Assembly: GCA_040954595.2 (NCBI GenBank)
Contig: CM082597.2
Location: 3,968,001-4,032,000 of the forward strand
Source: Balanoglossus misakiensis
Taxonomy: Eukaryota; Hemichordata
DNA: 64,000 nucleotides
Direction of reading: 5' to 3'
The position numbers and the translations under genes were made by a program. How positions within the stretch are numbered: position 1 is the stretch's first letter; every line of letters starts with the position of its first letter. This document shows, in pieces, positions 35,594 through 50,800 of this stretch. The notes beneath the pieces are model-generated. The model was not told the DNA's origin and did no database searches. It saw only the letters and a list, made by a program, of their open reading frames with translations.

Positions 35594-35843
35594 TCACAAT
35601 CATTTGTCTAGTTTTTTTTGTCTTTGTCAGCCTCTGTTTTGGGGAACATCTGATGTTCTAATTGCATGCAAGACTGTGTTTCGTCGAGTATAACAACCAC
35701 AAGACACACTGCATTACAGCATGACAACATTTACCATCCATCAATCAGCTCTGTAAATATTGTATTTTGGCCTATCAAGTATTGCAACACATAACCACCA
35801 GCCAATCATTTGTCACAACACTCAGAAATTAGCCAATCGGATC

Positions 35844-38800
35844 TTAGAAAACTGGAATCTTGGTCCTTGGTGTTTTGTCAAGATCATCATCAAGTGTCAA
35901 TAAAGTCTGAAAACAAAATACAGATAGTCTGTGTCAATTAGGTAAAAATTTGCAAATTGAAGTAATAAATCAAATTTTTAAGACATCAGGTTTCTTTTAA
36001 ACAGCAAACATAAACAGTTCTAAGAAAATGATTATTAGAAAGAATTGCCTTGATTGCATTGTTATTTATTGAGTGTTTGCACTCACCATAAATGAGAAGA
36101 ACATAGCACAGGCTGACAAGAAGTGCCATACATCATGATGGTCATAGAAATCAAACAGTATACAGTCGCGATTTCCTTCACGGGAGACTGCTGGAGTTTT
36201 CTGCAAAAAGGGAAAATTGATTTTTTTAACTTAACTTATTTCATGGTAGAAGTTGAATGTTATGTTATGTTATGTTATGTTTATGTCTGTTTATTTCTCA
36301 TTGTTATACATGTAATACCATCATACTTACGTCCCACTGAGCCAGTCCTTGCAGAAAGAAGTACAATGCGGCTGCCCAGAACGCACATGTCAATACAATA
36401 AACACAAATGCTCTGAGTACAATTCTTTCTCCAAATCGCAACTGAAACACAAAAACGACGATACAGAGAACACATTTCAATTTTCTATCTCTGACTTCTT
36501 ACAATGTTACAAATTGATGCAAATAAATGGATACTCTCCAGAGATTAGGGCATTCAGTCAATCAGAACAAGATACATACATGTACATGTACATGTACACA
36601 AATGCGTCATCTTCCTATTTTGAAACTATGTCCATACTGATAATACTTAAATTTATTGTAAAATTTAACAGCATATGTTACAGTAGCAGGTCTATAAGAT
36701 CTTTCAAAGTATTCTTGTTTACCTTCATTATAATGTAAAATGCCAAATATAGCATTGAGTTGATGATGAATATCGCCAAGAGATAAGACGCAAAGTCATG
36801 AGGCTGTGTAATGACCCCATATATTGCACTGCAATGAAAAGAACAGAAAACAGAAAGTGTGATATGAATTAATAGGCAAAAATCTCTTATATGAGATGAT
36901 TCAATAGACCAAGTGTATTTCTTCTTAGGCTAATGAAAAAGATAATATTACAGTTATCAGCAGTCTGACTTTTAATTAACAAAACCATGATTTGATATGT
37001 CAATTGCAATATTTCGTTTATTTTAATATGCTTACTTACAGTGACCAATTGATTGCATTCCCAAAAATTAGCAGAATCATGCGATCCTACAAACATAATA
37101 AAAGACCAGGGGGTTAAAATAGTATTTATTAATAGTAACTCATGTACACTAAAGTATACATATATCAAACGATCATTCTATAGAAATACAACTTTTCATA
37201 CATATGATATATTCATTTATCATCATATTTTAATAATACTACTCTCCTAAAACTAGAACATATCTTTATAATGGTTGATAACTTACTGTGTACATTGGTC
37301 GTGCACAGCTCAAACAGTCTGTTTTCATTACTAAGTAAATTCTTTTAAAAATTCCTAAATCTGTGGACAAAAAAGATTGCGAAAAGACATGAGCTACTAT
37401 CTGTAAGCTGTAAACAGGACATATTGCTTCAAAGTTCAATAGATGGTAACGTTCCCCTTTTGGGTGAGATAATTGTATCCAACTCACCTAATTTCCATCT
37501 ACCCATGTAGTACAGCTGAGCTGTCAGCACGCAGCATGTCACAATATGCAGTACAGCAAATAAAATCCAGAAATACAGAGTACCAAAAATCTGTAAGAAA
37601 AGTATAGGTTGACAAAAAATCAAAACAAAAGCAAGTGTTCTGTTTCAATGAATGATGACAAGATATCATTTATGTCGATGAATTTTTCTTAGTTTTTATT
37701 TCTAAGATAACAAATATATGTTCATATATGTCATTATGAAAAAGGTAACTTGGCAAGAAATATGAAAGACTGTTCTCCTGGTCTCGCCAATAGATCAAAC
37801 TATTTTCATAATAATTGACATTTATGATGGCATATTAAGTGACCATTTAATGCAATCATTAACTGCAGGATGACTCAATAAATCTTCCAGAAGTTTCAAT
37901 AAAAACAATTTTAATTTCCCCTGGAGAGAGTTAAAATTCCAGGATTGTCAAGGCCTTTACTGCAGTGTGTGGAACAATTTGCATTTTTTACATATTTCAG
38001 AATGAGGTATGCCATTAAGAAAAATCAGTGAAAAGCAATATTTCATATCTACGAATAATACCATGAGATATGGAGAAACAAATGCTATTATTAATTTTTA
38101 ATGCAAATTATGTAGATTTGCAAAATATTTTTTCAAAGACAGCATATTCATTATCAATGAGGTGTAATGTGTGTTGATCCAGATATCAGTGGAATAGCCA
38201 GAAAGTGGCCTGTCATAATATGATCATATCTCACTTCCCAGCTAGTACATCCTGTGGGTTAAATTACTAAATCTATTTCGGGTTGTGTTGTATATAAGAC
38301 AGTCAAAACCCGTCTCCAATATTTGAAAGACAAATTGCAAATTAAATTGCACTAAACGAAAGTTAGAAGAATTTTGGTAATTCAATTTCTTTTTAGCAAA
38401 GACTTTATTTAATTCAAAATTTTGATGCCAGCAATGTTGACTAATTATGTATCATTAGTGAAAAGCATGATAAAAACCATATATCGGTAGTGGAGAGACA
38501 ATAGTAGAAAAAGTTGACAGTTTTATCTTCAAGCTGTGGATCGTGACCGAGATATAACCAGAAGCATGAAGGAAACGCCCTGGAAAGCCACGATTTCCTG
38601 ATGTACAAGGATTCTTGTGTATATCAGGGTTTCCTGACTTGTGTTCACAGCTGATTATTTCAAACCTTGGGTGTTGTGTGTGTATGATACACTGTGGTTA
38701 AGAGTTGAATGTTATCAGAGAGTTTTGACGTCAGAAGCAGTCAATGTGAGTGTGTACATGGAAAGACCTGAGCAGTAGTGTAACGGAAAACCAGCTGTTT

Positions 38801-41800
38801 TGAAAACACAACTGCCAGTAAGTCGTACTGAACTGAACACTTGTGGGCACATGCACAAGTGTAATTCTACAGGGACAAGACAATATTGCAAGTCAGCTCT
38901 TTCAGGAATAAAACTGACTGTAACTTCGGCTACACACTTATTTCAGTCGACGTTATGGAATGCTGCGGAACTAGCTATCCTTAGGATATAACTGGCCTGC
39001 ATGCGTGCTAAGTCTAGTACTGCCTGGAAGACTGATGATACTGTCATGGCATTTGCCACACTGTGCTGCATCTTTGCTGTATGTTTCAGCATCAGTGTAG
39101 GGTATGCCTCGGAACAAACCAATATAATCATTGTCGGGAAGGGACAAGTCAGCAACTTGATAGTGGATGAGGTGTTTCCAATGCAGAGACTTGCAGAGAG
39201 CGAGAATGCTTTTACTGAGGAACAGCCTACAAACCCTGACACAGAGAAACCATCAAGACAAGGTCAGTTCATTTCATTCTCTGTACACCTAACTTCATAT
39301 CAATGAAAGTACATAATGCCATTATAATTCAGAAACTGGGTTCTGCAAAATCTAGTTGATTTTTCGTCGAATGTGGAAGAAACTAGGACCACACAATTTG
39401 AACAGATGCAACCTTTTTGCACCATATTCCTCTCACAAATTAATGATTTAGTCCATATTGCGAGGGTCAAACGTTACACTATTTATATACAAGAGCTGTT
39501 AAAATCTAGTGTACTTTTTCAATTTTCACTTTTCAGTGAGAATACATTTCACTGTTATACATGTACTTCATATTCTCTATTAAGATGTGATAACTGTCTT
39601 AAATTGTCATTTATCTTTCTCTTTATTTCTTCAAAATGAAACTTTGGCAAATATATTTATAAAAATGCCTGCAAAAATAAATGACTGATCTTATGAATAT
39701 CAATTAAATTAATTAATATAATTACCATCCTACACTATAATATATTCCAGAGAGATTGTAGTTACTTATTCAATTAATTTTATTATTTTACAGAAAACAT
39801 CGATTCTGTGTCCACAAGCAATCTTAGATTCACCGACAGTGTGTTTTCCAAAGACAAACTAAATTCTACTACACTATCCAAGTCTGAGAGGACAAGAAAT
39901 GCAACTGGAACGTTCAAGTCAACACAGAAACTCAGTTCTACGGAAAAGATTACTTCTAGAAGGAGACATATTGAAACACCCACTCTGACTTCGTCATTCG
40001 GGGTGAAAAGTGAAGATCAACTCTTTACTGGTGAAAGACGAAATTTGACAGGCAAGCCTGATTCTCCTGTGCGATCAACATTTGCAAAGAAAAGTGGCAT
40101 TGTAAAGATATCAAGTCACATATTTAATATCAGTTCAGCTTTCAAATCACATAATAAAACCGACTCTGGAGGTAGATGGACAACAGATGGCAGTGACAAC
40201 AGAGCACAGGTGACCTCATTTCACGGAAATGAGGTCATGTCAACTGCACTTGAAGTATCGAATGACCTGGTGTTGGTTAAAGCTGGAACTGCCCCAGAGA
40301 GTTCTGCAGTTGGGCACCGGTTCGCGAAGACAAGAATTACCACCCCAGCAAGAAGAAACGCTCTGGTATCGTCTGTAGCTAGAACTCCCCACAGACAATC
40401 CACAGCCGGAAGTTCCCAGATGGAATCTGCAGCTGCAGCTCCAATGGCAAGGACTCCAGCTAGATCAAGGGCTCCCCAGGCAGGGTCTGCAGCGAACACC
40501 GGCGTTTCCGTCAAACATCTGCACACAAAATCAAGGGCAGAAGAAACAAGGGAATTCACTTCAAAGTCAGCTGCTTCTCAGAAACTGCTAACTTCAATGC
40601 TGGGATTTACGAGAACCCAAAACATAACATCATCATCAACACCACAGAGAACTCTCTCAAAGGACCTGCTCACGAAATTGAGAACAGCCACTTCAAGATC
40701 AACAAAAACAAAATCAAAGCTTGTCACAGACTTCTTTGTAACCAAGGTAACAGAGGAAGATACTGAGGACGTGATAACCGCTCTTGTGATTTCAGAGTCT
40801 GATGATCAAGCGACTAATAATGAGTTAGAGGTGATAACCTCATCAACAAAACTACATCGTTACTTGAAAACATGGCATGCAAGACTCGTGACTGAACACC
40901 ACAAGACAAATGCACTGCGGACGGGAAAAGGCAAGGTCGGGGAGGGAACATTGATTGAAATGGCCACCAGGGGGCGAAAGACTTCTGAAAGTTGGTACAC
41001 TCATTGGCGATCCAGCACAGCAGCCAACAGAAGTGCTATGCGATCCCAGGAAACTGATGCTATCACTTGGCCTGTACAGAGCGATGGCTTAAAGACACAG
41101 GGTCACCTGACAACCAAAACATCATCAGGTAAACAGCCATCAAGGCACCCAGTGCCAAGTTCACCAAACTTAGAAGTTTCTGGACATAACGCGAAGTGGA
41201 CCAGTCACGAAATGAGAAGCAGTCGCCATAGAAACACAGTGATGACAAAGCGAAAGACCAGAAACGCTGAACAGGGGAAACGCACGACAAAAGAGCCATC
41301 GACTGTAACCATGACAATGGAGCAAGGTGATAAAAATGCCACTCAAGAAGATTTCAGCAGTTGGGGAGGCACTGCGAACCCAATGGCAACAACACAGACA
41401 TGGCATACTGGAGTAACAGAAGACTTGTACAACCAAACCACCACTGAATCCACAACTAGCGAGACAGACGTCTTGGTGACCAGTACACAGTCTGCATCAT
41501 TCCCACATGATACAACCCAGGCGCAAATGACACCCAATCTGTACACAACACCAGTGATGACAGACTTCACTAAAATTGAGACCACCACCGTGTCAGCAAC
41601 TAACTTTCCAACTTCTTGCTCAGTCAATCCATGCAAACACGGTGGAACATGTGTGGAGGCCAAGAATGGGCAGGTCAGATGTTCCTGCACTCAGATCTAC
41701 ATGGGAACGATATGCGACAAACTGAGACCCTTTCCGAAGGACGTGACGGCCCACTACAAGACCACAGACACCATCACAGTCAAGTGGCAATGGCCCCAGC

Positions 41801-44800
41801 AGAGGGGCGCAGGAATCAGCGGCTACATAGTGCAGTACAATACCTTCGGCGACGACAACATCAAACACAGCCTGCTGCTGCACCCGACGGTCAACGTGTT
41901 CACGGTGCGAGAGCTGCGACCAGCCACCCAGTACACGGTGTGCGTGTGCGTCACCACTGACGACCACATCCACACGCCGTGCGCGGTGCTGCGCGACCAG
42001 TGCCTGGAGGTGACCACTTTGCCCGAGAAGATGACGACGATCTCGATCAAAGTAGCTGCCTGCATTTTAGCAGCCACGGTGCTTTTCTTCCTACTAGTCA
42101 TATGCGGAATCCAGCTTTCACAGTGGAAAAAGAACAGGAAGTACCGTGTCCCGTTTAAGACGATCCGTAGGTTCGTCCCCGACCAAATGACCCCCAACAC
42201 CGACTCCCCACCCATGCAGCAACGGCCGAAACAGGTCAATGTCACCGAGAACATCCCAATGTCAAGGATATCAGGACCAAAGGACGAGCAGCAAGATCGC
42301 TGCAGCAATTCTGTGTCGAGCAGTTTATACGACGAGAAGCGACCACCTAGCTCTGACGAGACTATTCCCAAACACAGTGCAACACCGCGACATTCTGATG
42401 CAGGGAATGAGTTTGATTTTGAAAATGTCTACTTTCTGCCGAAAAATCTCTCATAAATAATTATAACTACTTAAATCCTTCCCACGTGAACTAGAGGTGA
42501 TTGTAGTTCTTTTAATAGTCCTGCTTAACTTTCAGTGACTTTTTGACTAATTTAATTTTAAAGCGATTTTATTGTCAAGCTGAAACCAGAAAAACTTTAA
42601 TTCCGGTTTCAAGTGTTCATTTTATTACCATAGCCAGTTGATATTGAAACTAACATAAATTTTTTCATTGTCCAGAGATAGATACAGAATATTGAAAAAA
42701 AAATAGTCAGAGATTACAGATTATCGTTCCTTAACTGGGTGTACTTACCACACCGAGGACAGCTAGGAATATCACTAAGGCAAAGCATGCATAGGCAATG
42801 TAAGCATTGGCATTGATGTCTGGATGCCTGGTTTGATACAGCTTCAAGATACCAAGGCCAGCTATTATGTACATGAATGATGTATCTAGAAAGTCAAATG
42901 GTAGAGACACATTTGCTGTATCAGAATTTGTGCATTTTGACGATATGTTATAATTTGACATTGATTTATTACTGTACAATTACAATTAGAAACCACAACT
43001 TCAAATCGGATTTGATGAATGTATGTATGTATGTATGTATGTATGTATGTATGTATGTATGTATGTATGTATGTATGTATGTATCTATGAATGTCCACTG
43101 TATGTATCATTAGAGTCTCAGTCATTTGCAATGTATCTACTGGGTCACAAGCAACTAAATCAAAACTGTCTCCTGGATACAAGGAATTCAGGATATACAA
43201 ACAAATATCGACGTTCAATGGCTATAGCAAAGAACAGTGCCGTGTGTGACATCATCTTACCAAACTGGAAATTGGAATATGTCGGACACACATGGTAACA
43301 GCCACTGAGAACTCCTTCCATGACCAGAGCAATGCCAAGGGCGTAGAATAAACCAAAATGTTTGGGGATTCCATAATTCTGCAAAAAATTTAATATACAA
43401 TTGCAAGAATGAATTAAGTTAACATGATTAAATTGCAAATTGCCGCGAGCGAATTCTATCACAGTGTTGCCGCGCGGCAAAACAACACAATATTATCTGA
43501 TATTGTAAACCAATGTGCGGAGGAAATTGACAAACAAACATTTGACCGTACCTTTTCCATCTCATCATTACTCTCCACCAAATTCTTGTGGATGAGGTCT
43601 TCTCTCCAAGTCACAAACAAAAATAATATACCCAATAAAATGTATCCCATGTTACTGAAGATGTTGTTGAAAGCACTGTAGGGAGAAAATGATGAAAAGA
43701 TATCAAGTTTGCAAAGTGACGAGCAAAATGTAAATCATGTGATGCAACAGCCTGGTGGAAAGTCACATGACAGAGAATGAAAGCTGTGATTGGTGGCTAC
43801 TCCACCTATAAAAACTCATGGAAAGTCACATGACAGAAAATGAAAGCTGTGATTGGTGGATACTCCACCTACCTGATGACTCCAAGTGGATTGGCACACA
43901 GGAAGTTGTAGTAACAGATATCTTCATTGCCAGTTTTGTTGAAAATCTGACAAATAAAAATACAGATACTGTTATAGAAAACAGGAAAATATCACCAGTG
44001 TATTTCTCAAGTTGAATCTCTATAGCTGACTGATTGAAAGATGTACATGTAACTATATGGCGATGATCCCATTTACTTACTGTCTGGTAGGTGATGACAA
44101 GTTGTATGACTGGCAATGCATAGAACACAGCAATGGGAAGTAGATTCCAGTGGTAAAGCTTGTATTTCTTTCTCAGAGTCTTCCGATCTTTCCGGGATAG
44201 ATCACTCACATATAGGAAGGTCTGGGGAAACGGAATGACAGAAAGTATTAATCGAACTGTACTTTGCCAGTTACTGATAATGTCAGATCTATGTGTCCAG
44301 CGATGTAGGTATGTTTTGGAACAGGGGCCAATAGGAACTAGTAACAGCCGATAATGGCAGAAAAGATTTGCTCATTAACGTGCCTGCTTCTATGGGGTTT
44401 AGAAACATTCTAGGCAGTCACATGCTAAGTTCAGACGGGCATTTTAACAGACCAGCTATTATCTAAATCACTGTGTGTGTATCACCAGTGTGTTCATTTT
44501 ACCTTCGTTCTGTAGACATCCTTCTCTTGTTCAATGTCATGAAGCATGTCAATATCGCTATCATCCAGCGAGATGTTATCAATAGAGCTGTCGCTCGACA
44601 GACGACGTCTTCGAGTGAGGCTGGGCTGCTCATCGTGCTGGACACTTGGCTGACCATTGGGTGGGAAAGTAGTCTGACCTGAGGGATAACAACCACATAA
44701 GATTGTTCATGTATACAGCAACTCAGCAGATCAATAGTTGCAGAACACATGATGTAATGAAATCAGTCACAGTGTATATGCAAAGTGACTGTGATTATGT

Positions 44801-47800
44801 TTTGAAAAAAGTAATAACTAGGTACAGTCGAACCTAGCTAAGACAAACAGCAAGGGACTGTGAAAACATGTTTGTTGAACCCAGAGTCATTATATAAGTA
44901 ACTTTGATGGCTTCTAACGGTAACTTCTTTTTCACTTGTAACGCATTTACAGTAATGTTATTAAAGCTAGAAATACTAGTAAAGAGAGTGAGACTCTCCC
45001 AGTTTGAAAAGATTCACATGCATTGCGGCAAGTACTCTGATAAAGTCACATTTATATTTTCATCATTTCCGAATTGTTTTATTGTATTTTGCAGAAAGTG
45101 TTGGCAATGCTCAGGTTAGACAGTTAGAATGCATCTAGTCAGCTTCTCAAGAACCAAAACTCCCAAGTATAATTGTTACATTTTGTTTTTGTAAGTAATA
45201 ACCTGAACCAGTATATGTATGTCTTATGTACATTCTATTTTGCATAATGATTACAAGTAAGGACCTGATTGTCAGTCGACTGTTTGAACTGGAACTTAAA
45301 AAATAATTTTTTCAATAGATCAATAATAAATAATTAGCACAAGAAGAGATATAATCAAAATAAAATTATGTCCAATGAATGTGACATGTACTGAGCATAT
45401 GTGCATATGTTAAATATATGTATACATACAAAAACACATACACATAATTCTGTATTTTTTGTACAATGTATTCATGTATATTCACATATATGATAATTTC
45501 TGTCAAACCATGTGATGAAGTAAAATGGTCTAGGAATGGCAGCATGCCGGCAATGTTTAAAATGGAAGCTTGGTTCTAGACTGCAGGTGGCTGAAGGAAT
45601 CATTCACTGCCCAACACAAAACACTGAATGCATTCATGCAAAAGGATGGGGAGATCTAAGCTGCAGAGCTGTGTGTTTTTCTCGCTCTCAGTTTTGCATT
45701 TTTAGGAAGAGCAAATTTGTCTTGCATCAGTGGGTAACCCACAAATGCAGTCAAGTGGAAAAAAGTCCTTATAATGTAACATTTCATAGCTGGGAATATC
45801 TACAATACTTGAGAGCTGATGTGCGGTGTGTGGATTAGGGAGGGATAATCCATGGATCATAAAGACAACTTAGGAAAGGGTTAGTCGGCCATGACAGTTG
45901 CACAGCATTGTGGGAAAGTTCATGAGAGCTGCACAGCATTGTGGGAGTGTCCATCAGAGTTGCAGAGCATGGTGAAAATTTCCAAGGTGTTTTTTTGGAA
46001 GAGAGAGACTCACTACTTGGTAGCTCACAGGCGTGTCTCATCTCACCCGTGCCATAGCTTGGTTGCTTAGATGCCCCTATCGGTGCCGAGGGGTCTTCAG
46101 TGCTATCGCCAGCTGAGGAAAAAATAAAATAAACACTTATCATACACAGCACATGGCAGACCTATTGCACCAAATGTGTTTCTGAGTCTCAAACAGGGGT
46201 TAGACAAGCCTCAACCAGGCCTCTTGCCTGTGACCTGCTAGTCCTGCCCGGACTCTCCTGGGTCTGCCAGTGCCACATGGAAACACACAGTCTGCTTTGG
46301 TGTGTGATAGTTATCACTGTCACAAAATTTACATAATGTCAGTGTCCATAGGCAGTTTCCTTTAGGTGTTATAAACTGTTGTTGTTTATATGTTCCCAAT
46401 GTGACATTCTGAGGCTACTCTCACTTCACCGAGGCATTAAGTCTGAGGCAAGTTTCAGATGGTGCAAAGTTCTGGTACATACTGTCCCCAGAATCATACA
46501 GTTTCCAAATGTATATCTTCTCTTTTCACTACTAAGGAGAGGTATAAAAATCCTTTGGACTAAAAAATTACAATGAATGCCTTGAAATGGTGAAAAAGAT
46601 GTGATTAAATCAAACAAAGAAAACACAGATAGTCACAAAGGTTGAATGTACTTCCAATATCGCAAAAATGAATGTACTTTCAATATCATACCTAGAAGTG
46701 GTTCTGTGACGTAAACATGCCAGCATACAAGAGTTAATAATCAGCAAACAAACCGATCAGATAAAAAAGTAGACAATAAAATAATTAGTGGCAAATATGA
46801 GCATTACAGGCACACAAATTCAAGGCCGTCGAACATAAAATTGTGATCTGAACACAACAGAAATTATACAGGCAATAATAACAGATCACGTTCTGTAATA
46901 CTGCGGAACATTCAAAGAGCGTACACAGAAAACAAGTCTATCTACATTGCAGCATTGTGAATCAAATAATTGTATATAACTAATGAAAACATGTTAGTCA
47001 TTGAACAGCATATAGGGACAACACACAGCATGATGTACATGTACTAGCATGGTTTACAAGTTTCTAACATGAAAAAGTAATGTTTCCCTTTGACGTATAT
47101 TGACCAATCTAATATGTTGGCATGGAATTTATCCAAATATTATTAAGTCAGATAACATTACACCAAGTAGTAAATAACTACATGTAAGCGTGTTGAATGA
47201 TGAAATTTAATTGCCCATGAAATAAATCCAGTGAATATATGGAAAATAAAGTAAAATTATAATAAAGCATCAAACAAAATCTTACTTGCGTAGAAGCCAG
47301 AAGTTGCAATTCATCTAATGAAATGAAAACTTTTAACTCTTACACCCTTTACTTATTAGTACCCTTAATTATGAGCCCAGCCTTGCCAGTGCAACCCACA
47401 GGTTTATACTTAAAATTCAAAGCTAAAGGATTAAGCTGGGTTATATTATGTTAGCATAAGTATATGGTGTATAGCGACATACAAGTGTTGATGAAATGAG
47501 GACACTGCAACAGAAGTGCATTTATGTGACTATCCCAGTAGCTGATTTCCACCCTTTCACCACCATAAATTGGACTACTCCATTGTTGTCAATGGCAGTC
47601 ATGGACCTCTGTACTTGGAAATGGGGGTGAAAGGGTTAAATCTTGCCATGCACACCGCTATTAGAATTTCACATTCAGCTTTACAAAATTCACCCAGAAT
47701 AGGGGTGAAAGGGTTAAAGAAATGCAAAAGACAACTCCCTGTGAGTCAACATTACCAGTTTCTCTTTGGCTGCTCTCGACGTCTTCAGACGTGTCTCTCT

Positions 47801-50800
47801 TCCTGTCAAGATGCACCAAAGGTGGGAGAAAAAACGAGAAATCAAGATAAAAAGCTTGGCACATCTCTAGTACATTCACAGCATAGTGTTGGCACAAGGG
47901 GTTAGAATGCAAGACACCGTGTGATTATGGGACCTTAGAAATACTAACATTTGCACCAGGAATATACCAGCACAGTATGAAAAAAGGGCCAGGTAAATGC
48001 TGGCATTGGATGAAAAAGTGCCAGCAGAATGCCGGCACATATGCTAGGTTGTATCATATCTGTACTGTATGTGCACTATGTCATACGTGCATATATGTAT
48101 AGTTAATGTATACAAAGAAATTCGGAGTCCATTATCAGTCATGATGATTGAAGTCATTTGAATTAATGTCAAACGATCTACACTTTGTCACTGTAACACA
48201 TTGCACGTAGAGGTTTTACGCGTCACATTGATATAACACACAAGCAACAAATCTATGACTTGTGATAAATTGCACACAGTTGACGACCTACCTATACCAC
48301 TGTATGAAGAACACCGCAAAAGAGAAGAGATAAAAAGACATGAAGAATGCAACGACACCCATCACAGCTTTCCAGTATTGGTTCCCTGCAGAGCAACAAG
48401 AAAGGTGATTTGCATACAAAGGACAGTACATCTGGTGTATGCATGATAGCACAGAATAGTTTTATAGGATATATCTAAAGTTTTACAGTATTTGAAGTCA
48501 GGCATCTGTAGTGTTATTGTCAATTTACTAGAGGACCAAATTTTGTTGTACATATAGATTTAACTTTTTGACAAATATTACTTACTTGATATAGTGGGTA
48601 CAATGCTAATAGTTATATTTTTAATCCTACCAATACCTGGTAGAGGATTCAATGCAACTGTAAATGGGAAAAAAATATAATAATCTTTGTTAGAGATAGC
48701 CCATCACACCTTATAAGTAGATGAAAGACATATATGCCAATACATGTATACATGGAAACTTAAAGTCCAATCTTTCACATTGCTTTGGATATTTTTGTGA
48801 TATAAATTCATTTGTCTATATGCTGTTGTGCGAAAATGTACTTTTGGAATGTTGGTGATTAGCTGCATGTGATTGGACAATTGAGTTCATGTGACTACCC
48901 TTGAAGTTGATTTGATTGGACGAATCAGACATTACCATGGCGATGATTCATATTTAGTGAGTTCTCAGTGGGTAAAGCAGGTTGCAGTTTGGTCAGGCCG
49001 TTGCAGTCAGCATCATCTGGGTGGACGACGACCACTATGAAAAATTCTTTCTTCTGAAAATCATTACCCTACAGAAAGAACAGAAAGTGTATTTTAAAAT
49101 GGCATTTCAAGTTTTTGGTCAAAAAGATTAATTGAAAGGTTGTCCCAAACTTTCTTAATGTTGTATAAAGCAGAATACTGAATGGACATTAGATTTTTGT
49201 GTACAGTATATATTCATTCATATTAATCAGCTTCTTGTCATATTTTCTACATCATCCACAAGCCATTTTACTTTTGCAAATAGACAAAAGTCTAGATTCA
49301 ACCCTTTCATCACCATAGTTTGGCCAAAATCCATTGTTTTCTATGGTATAGTTGGACCTCTACACAGGGAACCAGGTTGAAAGGATAACATTAATTTCAA
49401 TTTTCAACAAATATCACCCATCCAAATTCCCTCCCTCCCCTTCTCCCCCCCCCCCTCTCAACTTACCTGTACTGTAATGGATGACTGCGATGTCTGTGTC
49501 TGGTAGATGCCAGTGAATTCTACATTACGATTCAAATCAAAAACTGGACACTGAAAAAAAATGAAAAAAATGATCAGCTTGCCACATATAACGATGACAT
49601 ACTATAAACACTTTATTTTCGCGAGTTGAAATTTTTGCGATATCGAGAGAGGCCACTGTTTTGCGAGTATTAATTTTCGCATTCTCATTCGCTTCATCGT
49701 TATCTTCAAAAACAATTTACGCGACTTTTTATTTTCATGCTATTTTCGCTCTCGCGTATTTGGCGAAAATTTATTGCTCGCGAAATTTTACAGTATGTGT
49801 CAAACAGTCATGTACAAGCAACTGGTTCTCGAAGGATAAAGCATTGACTTACAGTGGTTTCTTGAACTGAAATAGTAGCACAGATGTCATCATCCGAATA
49901 TCCTCGGACTTGAACAGCATCAGTATCGCTGGGGAATTTGAAATAGTAGTACTGTGGAGTAAAGACAAGAAACGACCTTAATTAAAGTAGAAAGTGCCTC
50001 TGGGACAAAAATGATACTCAATTCTTTTAAATATTTAAGATCACCAATGGGTGTGGCTGCTGATTTTTTTGTATAAATGGAACTATAATATGCTTACCTT
50101 CGGTCTTGATGGTGATACTGTTATTTTTTGAGGTTTTGACATACTGAAAATATAAATAATTATAATGATTATACTGTCTCCCAGTGATATCTACATCAAG
50201 TAATGTAATTTCTGAAGCATGAAATACGTGTAATTTGTCATCATGGATATTATTATTGCAAATCATATGAAATATTAATATATATAACAGCCCTGTCTTA
50301 ATTAGTGCGATTAACTATTAATGTACGTAAGGTTATCAAAACGGTCATGTTAACTTTCTGGGTATATAACACACCTTTAGATAAACACTAAATTGCATAC
50401 AACTTTGATATGCATATATTGGCAGGGTCTCACTGAATATTGAAAACAATGCTGATGGTTTGTTATTTCTAAACAGAAAAGTGGAACGTGCGCATTTCGG
50501 TGAAAGGGTTAGAACAAGTAAACTTTGACTTACAAGATGTCAAAATCATCAACGATGGTCACGTTGAGAGTATAGAAAGTAACATTTGCTGAGGAACATG
50601 AAACGTCAATGACCACTTCATTGATGGTGGTATTGCCGAAATCCATCGGACACAGTGTCCTAGCAACCGCATCGTACTCATATCTGGAACATAAAGAGTA
50701 AATGGTAATATGAGATTATAACTAAGGTACTAGATGCAATGTGCTGAACTGTCTTCACCCTTTCACTACCATGGTTCAGTCCAAACCCATAGTTTTCAAT

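Larger units (their letters stand above)
34118..35843. other. Intergenic region between GLYAT-like and SIDT 3' ends
   Basis: The two genes converge here. The stretch contains repeat Z copy 2 and a two-unit tandem repeat, and I see no coding exon. Confidence 0.65.

Noticed and set aside
41063-42371. Several minus-strand frames over the mucin-receptor exon
   Set aside because: Shadow frames of the long plus-strand coding exon; no independent signals.
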